61,456 nucleotides of DNA from Roseburia porci (GTDB lineage Bacteria; Bacillota; Clostridia; Lachnospirales; Lachnospiraceae), in assembly GCF_009695765.1 (NCBI RefSeq), contig NZ_VUNI01000019.1, forward strand, positions 1 through 61,456, written 5' to 3'. Of this stretch, positions 55,214-61,456 are shown piece by piece. Under the pieces are notes generated by a model. That model did not search any database. It was given only the letters and a program-made list of their open reading frames with translations, and had not been told where the DNA came from. The translations under genes were made by a program, and so were the position numbers. How positions within the stretch are numbered: the first letter of the stretch is position 1; each line of letters starts with the position of its first letter.

Positions 55214-55833
55214 TGGGAAAAGGAATTTTACAAACCAGTGTGCAAAATCGAGGACTTGTGCTGGATCCCAGAACGAAGTTACTTCTCCTTTTTACCATGG
55301 CAGTATTTGTCTTAGGCTATATGGGTGGAGAAAAGCTACAGCTTCTGACTCCGATTTTTTGTATTTTACCAGCGGTATTTTTATTAACTGCGAAAAAGTA
55401 TAAAACTGCAATTGGATATATCCTGATATATTCAGCTTCCTTTTTGGCGTTTGTGTTTTGGGGCGACAAAACCAGTGGTATCATAAATTTTCTGCTTCTC
55501 GGAATATGTGGCATCCTTGCCAGATTCCTGCCCTGTATGATGATGGGAGCCTATATGATTTCCACAACAACCGTCAGTGAATTTACAGCGGCGATGCAGA
55601 GGATGCATCTTAGCGATAAGATTATTATTCCTCTTTCCGTTATGTTTCGTTTCTTCCCCACGGTAATTGATGAATTTGTTTCTATCAACGCTGCAATGAA
55701 GATGAGAGATATTCGTATTGGCGGAAGAAACTTCTCCAAAATGTTTGAATATAGAATTGTACCGTTAATGACATGCTGTGTAAAAATCGGTGAGGAGCTT
55801 TCGGCAGCGGCTTTGACAAGAGGATTGGGCTAA
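55213..55833 (+). pseudogene. ecfT: EcfT-type transmembrane protein, C-terminus lost
   Basis: The 206-residue product has the EcfT pattern (GLVLDPRTKLLLLFTMAVFV, then MKMRDIRIGGRNF with the coupling helices). The frame ends at ALTRGLG, where functional EcfT proteins continue with one more span. The joint to the following ATPase fragment is at the stop codon, so one deletion removed the ecfT end and the first ATPase domain. Confidence 0.75.
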
Positions 55834-56549
55834 CAGAGCTTTGTGACAGAGTTATTTATATGAAAGCAGGAAAGATTGTCCTTGATATTTCCATGGATGA
55901 GTTTAAGAATTATTCAGAAAAAACACTTTCTAACATGGGACTTCGTACTCTGCGTATGAATCTTCATAGAGATGTAAAATCGGCACCCGGCAATGTGGAG
56001 AAAATGATACTTCGAGATTTTTCTTTTTCATATGAAAAAGAAGATGCAATAATTATTTCTGAGATTTCGTTGCAGGAGGGTGCAGTGATTGCCGTAATAG
56101 GTAAAAACGGAGCCGGGAAATCTACTTTTTCGCGTTGCCTGTGCGGATTGGAAAAGAAATTTAAAGGGAAGATGATAGTTGGTGATAAGATTTTACAGCG
56201 TAAGCAATTGCTGAAACAGTGTTATATGGTTATGCAGGATGTCAATCATCAGTTATTTTGTGAGTCTGTTAAGGAAGAAGTACAGCTTGCAAAAAGAAGT
56301 ACAGCAAAGCTGAAAACGATTCGATGGATTCTCATTTCATTGTGTGCGGCTATAGTGATAATATTTATCGCACTTGCATTTATGAATAGTTCTTATCTGG
56401 ATTGGAATTACAAAGACCATGAATTGGCAATGGCAGAGCTTAAGAAAAATGGTTCACTCAAATTGGCACAGGTAAGCGATGAGGTTGAACTTACAGAAGA
56501 GGATCTTCTCATCACAATGACACAGATGGAAGGATATGTAAATGTTTAA
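55833..56549 (+). pseudogene. chimera of an ecfA fragment and an unknown membrane protein end
   Basis: From 55833 the frame begins with the end of a first ABC domain (TELCDRVIYMKAGKIVLD), then a second ABC domain with Walker A IGKNGAGKST and Q-loop VMQDVNHQLF. ABC homology stops near 56290, before the signature motif and Walker B. The rest encodes a membrane span (WILISLCAAIVIIFIALAFM) and an acidic tail of unrelated origin. An ABC ATPase without signature and Walker B cannot work. The joint links chromosomal DNA to the second element copy. Confidence 0.8.
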
Positions 56550-56962
56550 TGTGAATGATTTCCGTCTGAAGGATCCGGCACTCGCTTCAAGAGCTACGGA
56601 AGAAGAGGCGGATATCTCTAATCTGGATCTACAAACAAGGATTTACTTTAGTAGACTCTTTCACAGAATGACGGACAAGGATTGGCTTATCTTCCTTAAA
56701 AATAACGGTATGCTGGGGGGATGATGTTCAGGAGATGGAAGCAGACGAGTTTTCAGAGACAGAGCTGTATATTACCGTTTTCGGGAAAAAGACCGGAAAG
56801 AATGCCAAAGAAAAAATGGTAAAGACTGTCTACAACAGAACCATAAAAGTGAATGAGATTATGGAGGAGATTCCATATGAGGTAAAGTTGGAGTACGTGA
56901 AAGAATTTAAGGAATACTTTGAAGAGCAGGTAGAACGTATTATAGCAGAGTATTTTGATTAA
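56542..56962 (+). pseudogene. frameshifted C-terminal copy of the sigma-like gene
   Basis: This encodes the last ~140 residues of the 45369 protein (MTDKDWLIFLKNNGMLG, then VKEFKEYFEEQVERIIAEYF) with many substitutions. A run of six G at 56715-56720 has one G too many compared with the in-frame order GML-GDD, which breaks the frame. The N-terminal 200 residues are absent. It could be a sequencing error at a homopolymer, but the missing front half makes it a remnant in any case. Confidence 0.85.
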
Positions 56963-56988
56963 GGCGATGATATAAAGGTTCAGTATAG

Positions 56989-57022
56989 GAGAGGTGCGAT
57001 GCGCCTCTCTTTTCTCTTTTTC
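56989..57022 (+). terminator. intrinsic terminator, copy 2 equivalent of 46404
   Basis: GAGAGGTGC and GCGCCTCTC form a stem (one G-U pair), followed by TTTTCTC. Confidence 0.7.
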
Positions 57023-57127
57023 GGAGAATTATGATGTTGAATTTCACATATATCAGTGTTTATGGTGATTTGAGCGTTATGTAAAATATCAATATAAGCA
57101 AGAAGTATTCACAAGGAGGAAACGATT

Positions 57128-57340
57128 ATGTTGTATATATTATTTATGATTGGTTTGATATGGCTGGGTTGGAAACTTATAGTATTCGCTATTAAGGCAA
57201 CATGGGGAATTGCAAAAGTTTTACTTTACATCGTATGCTTCCCGATTATTCTTATTGGATTAGTTTTGGGAGGCTTGATTTACATAGCACTTCCAATCCT
57301 TGTAGTTGCAGGAATTATCGCACTTTTATGTGGAGAGTAA
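57128..57340 (+). CDS. 70-residue membrane protein, copy 2
   Basis: Same length and layout as the protein at 46551 (MLYILFMIGLIWLGWKLIVF, then ALPILVVAGIIALLCGE). AAGGAGG precedes the ATG. It directly precedes the secreted protein gene, suggesting a functional link. Confidence 0.7.
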   Translation: MLYILFMIGLIWLGWKLIVFAIKATWGIAKVLLYIVCFPIILIGLVLGGLIYIALPILVVAGIIALLCGE

Positions 57341-57390
57341 TGGCATTGGATGATATAATTATTAGGTGATTTTGAGGTGGGGTGGTCAAT

Positions 57391-58923
57391 ATGAAAAGAA
57401 TTTTAGCAGGTTTGATACTTGCAACATTTTTTATAAATAGTTCTTCAATACAGGCATTTGCAAAAGAGTCAAATGGTTATGAAGAAGAAAGTCCTACAAC
57501 GATTGGTGAATTAGGTGGATATCTTGAAGGTAATTTAAAGACTGTTGAGAATCTTACAATCGAAAGAAAATTTACTTATGAGAAAGGACATGGATTTTCC
57601 GCTGAGCGTGCAAACAATTTATCGGATGTGCTTAAAGGACGAAATGCTACAGTCGTTGGAGATGACAATGCGAAAAATGGACCGGATAGAAAAATAGTAA
57701 ATCGAAATGGTGAAGTTACACTTATTCAGGATAAGTATTATTCTACCGCTAGCAAAAGCGTATCGGCAGCATTTGATGAAGAAACCGGTTTGTATAGATA
57801 TGTAGATGCTGAAGGTAAGCCGATGCAATTAGAGGTTCCTGCTGATCAATATGAAAAGGCAGTAGAATCTATGGCGAAAAAAATAGAAGCTGGTAAAGTA
57901 CCAGGTGTTACTGATCCAAATGAGGCATCCAATATTGTAAGAAAAGGAAAAGTTACTTACCAGCAGGCTGTAAATATAACAAAGGCTGGGAATATTGATT
58001 CGTTAAAATATGATGCAAAAAATGGAATGATAGTTGCTGCTGGCGCGATTGGTATCAGTTTTGTATTAGATTATGCAATATGCAGATATAATGGACTTGA
58101 AAACAAGGAAGCATTAAAAGAGGCAAGCTTGAATGGATTAAAAACTGGTGGATATGTGTTTGCAACATATGTAATTTCGAGTCAGCTTGCTAAAACGGGA
58201 ATACCTGCGACTATGGCTCCTATGACGGATGCGATAGCCAATAATTTAGGGAAGGGACTATCAGAAGCAATCTTACAAACATATGGGGTAGAGGCAGCAG
58301 GCCTTTCTTCAAGTCAGATTGCTGGTCAGATATCTAAGTTATTACAATCTCAGATAATAACAGGAGGAGTAATAGTTGTTGTATTAACTGCACCAGATAT
58401 TGTTGATCTGTTTAGAGGAAGAATTTCAAAGGAGCAGTTATTACAGAATCTATGTGTCACTGTTGTTAGTGTCGGAGGAGCATATGTTGGACATATAGCT
58501 GGAGGTGCAATTGGCACACTCATCCTTCCGGGGGGAGGAACAACTGCTGGAGCAATTGTTGGAGGAATAGCTGGTGGAGCGACAGCAGGCTTTGTTTCGA
58601 AATGGGCGTTGAGTAAATTCTTTGAGAGTGATTCAGATCAAATGTTTGAAATTATTTCTTCTAAGTTTGAGACAATGTGTGTGGATTATTTAATTAGTCA
58701 GGAAGAAGCAGACGACTTGGTTGATGATTTAAAAGATAAGCTCACAGGAAGTACTCTTAAAGATATGTATCAAAGTGAGAATAGAGAAAAATTTGCAGAA
58801 GATTTAATGAAACCACTATTTGAAAGTAAGGTTGCTTCGAGGGAAAAGATTGTGGTTCCAACAGAAGAGGAAGTAAGAGCAGAAATGCTTACAACCATGA
58901 AGGGAATTGTTTTCGTACATTAG
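57391..58923 (+). CDS. secreted glycine-zipper protein with nuclease-like motif (putative toxin)
   Basis: The 510-residue protein has a signal peptide (ILAGLILATFFINSSSIQAF, cleavage near residue 25). Residues ~65-150 contain HGFSAERANNLSDVLKG, VGDDNAKNGPDRKI and IQDKYYSTASK. The spacing D-x-IQxK resembles PD-(D/E)xK nuclease folds; related sequences occur in uncharacterised bacterial proteins. Residues ~345-410 form a glycine-rich zipper (VGGAYVGHIAGGAIG, then GGIAGGATAGF) that could enter membranes. GTG at 57382 is in frame, but the ATG at 57391 follows GAGGTGGGG. Nuclease activity is inference. Confidence 0.6.
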   Translation: MKRILAGLILATFFINSSSIQAFAKESNGYEEESPTTIGELGGYLEGNLKTVENLTIERKFTYEKGHGFSAERANNLSDVLKGRNATVVGDDNAKNGPDRKIVNRNGEVTLIQDKYYSTASKSVSAAFDEETGLYRYVDAEGKPMQLEVPADQYEKAVESMAKKIEAGKVPGVTDPNEASNIVRKGKVTYQQAVNITKAGNIDSLKYDAKNGMIVAAGAIGISFVLDYAICRYNGLENKEALKEASLNGLKTGGYVFATYVISSQLAKTGIPATMAPMTDAIANNLGKGLSEAILQTYGVEAAGLSSSQIAGQISKLLQSQIITGGVIVVVLTAPDIVDLFRGRISKEQLLQNLCVTVVSVGGAYVGHIAGGAIGTLILPGGGTTAGAIVGGIAGGATAGFVSKWALSKFFESDSDQMFEIISSKFETMCVDYLISQEEADDLVDDLKDKLTGSTLKDMYQSENREKFAEDLMKPLFESKVASREKIVVPTEEEVRAEMLTTMKGIVFVH

Positions 58924-58931
58924 GAGGGGTC

Positions 58932-60071
58932 ATGAACGAGGAATTAAAGAACGTATTAATAGATAATAATGTTCCTGTGAAGGAAGATAAGTTAATTGAA
59001 GATGAGATAAAGGTAAAGAAACTTACGTATTTAAAACTAAGGGATGCTATTTGGAAGGTTGGGCGTGTCGTTGCTGAATTGGAAGATGAAAACATTTACC
59101 TTGCTGCGATAAAGAATGGTAAGGTTGGAAACACGGCTTATTTGGCATTAAAGTTTTTGCCGGGAAGAGTTGAAATTGTTGGATATGCTAAAGAAGGTTT
59201 ATTTAACCAGCATACAACGGAAAAGGCTATAAAAGAATTAGAAAAGGCATTGATGCCAGACGAGCCCAGAGACGAAAAAAAAAACGACAGTGAAGAAGTA
59301 GTTGTTCCAAATAAAACTAAGAAAATTCTGGGGATAGTAATAGGTATTCTTGTAGTAGCTTGTATTAGTTTATACTTTATGATGATAAGTCCGGCTATAA
59401 AAGCAACGAATGCCTATAATAAGGCTGTTGATGAATATAATGAAATGTCTACAAGATACGATGAAGCATTAAAAAAAGTCTGTGTAGATAATATTGAAGG
59501 GATTTCTGCTACAGCAGGGAGATTAGAAAAAGAGAGTGTAGAACTTGCTGATGTAATACAGACCGTTTTGGACGGAAATACGGCTAATAAGATTGAAAAT
59601 GATACTGCGACGATATACAAGTTGATTGACAGCATGAAAGATGATCTTAAGGTTGTTGCTCAAATAGAGAATCCCTCAGAAAAATGGGTGACGGAAAGAT
59701 TAAAAACAGTTAGTAAGATAAAGGAAGTAGAAGCCGTATCTGAGGATAATGACCCCAATATGATGCTTGGAAAAGATGGTGGTTATACTGCTTGTTTGTA
59801 TTTTACTATAAGTGATATAGATAGTGATAGTGTTGAAGGAGATACGATTGTTGATAAAGGAACTGATGTGGGTGGAGCCATTGAGGTATATAAATCAGTG
59901 AAAGATGCAGAGGCAAGATGTGAATACCTATCTGGATTTGATAATACATTACTATATTCTGGTTCCTATGCGATTATAGGGACGATGGTCATTAGAACAT
60001 CGTACAGACTTGATGGGGAAAGTCAATTGGAATTAACAACTGAAATAACAAAAGCATTTACAAAGTTATAA
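58932..60071 (+). CDS. membrane-anchored partner protein (possible immunity)
   Basis: The 379-residue protein has a cytoplasmic N-terminal part (residues 1-115), a membrane span near 132-155 (ILGIVIGILVVACISLYFMM), and an outer domain with helical repeats (YNEMSTRYDEALKKVC). It starts 9 bp after the secreted protein, behind AGGAGGGG. Topology and coupling fit an immunity or anchoring partner. No family recognised. Confidence 0.55.
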   Translation: MNEELKNVLIDNNVPVKEDKLIEDEIKVKKLTYLKLRDAIWKVGRVVAELEDENIYLAAIKNGKVGNTAYLALKFLPGRVEIVGYAKEGLFNQHTTEKAIKELEKALMPDEPRDEKKNDSEEVVVPNKTKKILGIVIGILVVACISLYFMMISPAIKATNAYNKAVDEYNEMSTRYDEALKKVCVDNIEGISATAGRLEKESVELADVIQTVLDGNTANKIENDTATIYKLIDSMKDDLKVVAQIENPSEKWVTERLKTVSKIKEVEAVSEDNDPNMMLGKDGGYTACLYFTISDIDSDSVEGDTIVDKGTDVGGAIEVYKSVKDAEARCEYLSGFDNTLLYSGSYAIIGTMVIRTSYRLDGESQLELTTEITKAFTKL

Positions 60072-60073
60072 AC

Positions 60074-60103
60074 AAAAGCGGTCTCCAATTGAGGCCGCTT
60101 TTG
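60074..60103. terminator. bidirectional terminator between convergent genes
   Basis: AAAAGCGG and CCGCTTTT form the stem around a 13-bp loop region, with T and A runs on either side. Confidence 0.85.
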
Positions 60104-60104
60104 T

Positions 60105-60575
60105 TTATGCAAGTTCTTTGTCAACCCAGAGTTTTAAGGTTTCGATAGCTAAAGACATTTCTGATAGGTGCTCCCTAAATAATTCAAAATCTTCACGTTC
60201 ATCCGCTGAAATCTGTCCATCAGCAGTAATATCAATTATGCGCTCTTTATCATGGTTAAGAGCATTTAGATTAGATAAAAGCTCCATTGTGATTTGTGGA
60301 AGATCATGGATAGTCTCTACTTCTGGAACGTATTTTTTCCCTATTTGACACTCGTTAGTGCAAAAGTAGTTGCAAAGCTCTGGTTTGTTATAAACCTCGG
60401 CCATTAGGATTACATCTTCCGGATGCGCATTTAGAGATCCGTTTTCGATTTTTTCAACTCTGCTTGAAGTTAAAATGCCACCAGTGGCATCTTCTACAGC
60501 AGCTCTAGTCATTTCAATTTCATCGCGAGCTTGCTGGTATATGTTTTTATTTTCTTTAATGGATTTTTTACCCAT
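60105..60575 (-). CDS. XRE-family regulator with long C-terminal part
   Basis: The 156-residue protein has an XRE-like helix-turn-helix (NIYQQARDEIEMTRAAVEDA, then SSRVEKIENGSLNAHPEDVI), two cysteines (CTNECQIG), and a C-terminal helical domain. ATG 60575 has GAGGGG before it. It is common in Clostridia near mobile DNA. It is convergent to the toxin-like unit and may regulate neighbours. Confidence 0.7.
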   Translation of the reverse strand: MGKKSIKENKNIYQQARDEIEMTRAAVEDATGGILTSSRVEKIENGSLNAHPEDVILMAEVYNKPELCNYFCTNECQIGKKYVPEVETIHDLPQITMELLSNLNALNHDKERIIDITADGQISADEREDFELFREHLSEMSLAIETLKLWVDKELA

Positions 60576-60746
60576 AGTATTTCCCCCTCGTAATCTTATT
60601 GTATTGCATACAATATTATACTCGAAAATTACCACCTTTTCCACAGCTGTCGGGGAAATAACAAGCCTTAATTCGCAGCAATCTACGTATATTATGAACT
60701 TGCTAGAGACTATAATTAAATCATCAAAAGAAGAGAGGGTGCTGGG

Positions 60747-60899
60747 ATGACAGTTCAGGAAAGAATCAGAAAAAGCAGATTGTTAGAAGAAATGAAAAGT
60801 CATAAGGATACTGTAAAAGCTCTTGGGCTAAAAGATGTTTCTACATTTAAAAAAGCACTTATAAAAGTGAATAATACCGAATCCTATTCTATGAAATGA
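60747..60899 (+). CDS. small 50-residue protein
   Basis: ATG 60747 follows GAGAGGGTGCTGGG. The product (MTVQERIRKSRLLEEMKSHK, then TVKALGLKDVSTFKKALIKV) is helical and basic. It resembles the small proteins found next to XRE regulators of this kind, but I cannot name a family. The 210 bp after it hold no recognisable gene. Confidence 0.5.
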   Translation: MTVQERIRKSRLLEEMKSHKDTVKALGLKDVSTFKKALIKVNNTESYSMK

Positions 60900-61109
60900 T
60901 CGTCTTCTGGGAGAATAGAATTCAATTATGATAATCTCATTTGGACTATAACGGGTAGAAGACCTGATAAATCTATGATCAGCCCGTCGAAATACCTCCT
61001 TTCTAAGTTTTCTTCAGCGGAGCGTTCAAATGAGTATCCGCTGAGAATTGGCGGAAAAAGGTTTATGTAACAAAAGTGAAAGATGCTTTCATGATAAAGG
61101 AGGAGCTAT

Positions 61110-61325
61110 ATGAAAAGAGGAGCAGAGCATTCTAGAGTACAAAGGAAAGGACGTGAAAGAGACTTGCAGACCTGTCAAATATGTGGAAGTAAAGATCATA
61201 CAGAAGGACATCATCTATTTGATTATGCAATGGGTGGAGCAGCGGATGAGGACAATATTGTGACGTTATGTCATGATTGTCATCAAAATGTACACAAAGG
61301 TTTAACGAGTTTGTTTAGATTCTGA
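61110..61325 (+). CDS. small HNH endonuclease-like protein
   Basis: The 71-residue protein has the HNH layout: CQICGSKDHTEGHHLFDY, then DNIVTLCHDCHQNVHKG (two CxxC-type pairs and HH plus N and H). AAAGGAGG precedes the ATG. Free-standing HNH domains occur in phages and mobile elements; its target is unknown. The last 130 bp of the window show no gene. Confidence 0.7.
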   Translation: MKRGAEHSRVQRKGRERDLQTCQICGSKDHTEGHHLFDYAMGGAADEDNIVTLCHDCHQNVHKGLTSLFRF

Positions 61326-61456
61326 GGAGCGCTCATTGTCAAGCTAGTTGTCAGTAAAACTTTAACTTTTTGTTGCAATCATTCAGGCTGTCAGATGTTA
61401 CTTCGCACCTAAGCTAAATGTCAATGACAAGCAGCTTCGCTGATGCAATTCATCCA

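Noticed and set aside
56715-56720. G-run frameshift as proof of a real pseudogene
   Set aside because: One extra G in a homopolymer could be a sequencing error; the pseudogene call rests on the missing front half instead.
1-61456. CRISPR arrays, rRNA and tRNA genes
   Set aside because: No regularly spaced direct repeats with unique spacers and no rRNA or tRNA-like sequence was noticed; a covariance search could still find a tRNA fragment at an attachment site.

Overview
The window looks like a mosaic accessory region from a low-GC Gram-positive gut-type bacterium of the Clostridia, most likely Lachnospiraceae. The basis is AGGAGG-type ribosome binding sites, intrinsic terminators, Tn916-like xis/int pairs, RepA_N/ParA/ParB/SpoVG/DUF5688 gene sets, and a Roseburia/Eubacterium-style maltodextrin operon. 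No rRNA, tRNA or CRISPR array was seen. Most genes are on the + strand. Taxonomy is inferred from gene content only.

Region 1 (1-14.7 kb) is a defence island. A consensus promoter drives a small XRE regulator, a cytosine-5 DNA methyltransferase, an NgoFVII-type PLD nuclease, a McrB-like GTPase and a McrC/LlaJI-like nuclease. A SIR2-HerA pair follows, then an AlbA_2 (Schlafen-like) regulator, a DUF5050 membrane protein, a frameshifted second AlbA_2 gene, and a two-gene unit preceded by eight copies of a 7-bp operator-like word.

Region 2 (about 15.0-27.2 kb) is an integrative mobilizable element: xis, int, a ribbon-helix-helix-like protein, a RepA-like helicase, TnpV, a structured oriT and a MOBV relaxase. 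Its cargo is a second restriction-modification set (XRE, Vsr, C5 methyltransferase, HpaII-family endonuclease) followed by an RloC-like AAA ATPase and a DUF4062 protein. Region 3 (about 27.3-46.8 kb) is a second element with xis, int, ParA, ParB, a RepA_N initiator with internal iteron-like repeats, an ArdC-like protein, DUF5688, two SpoVG proteins and a MOBP-type relaxase. No type IV secretion genes are visible, so it would need help to transfer. A GC-rich segment (33.2-36.8 kb) inside it carries a Mef-like efflux pump behind an attenuator-like leader and an orphan MOBV-type oriT. Element 2 also carries a 25-bp palindrome four times and a 30-bp leader motif three times.

Region 4 (47.2-56.3 kb) looks chromosomal: a LacI-regulated maltodextrin uptake and hydrolysis operon and a decayed ECF vitamin-type transporter. 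Both ends are broken joints to mobile DNA: a truncated insertion sequence on the left, and on the right an ecfA gene fused to the remains of a second, diverged copy of the element 2 tail. Region 5 (56.3-61.5 kb) is that second copy: a frameshifted sigma-like gene, a 70-residue membrane protein, then a secreted glycine-zipper protein with a nuclease-like motif and a membrane partner, an XRE regulator, a 50-residue protein and an HNH protein. In the first copy the sequence breaks off exactly at the ribosome binding site of the secreted-protein slot.
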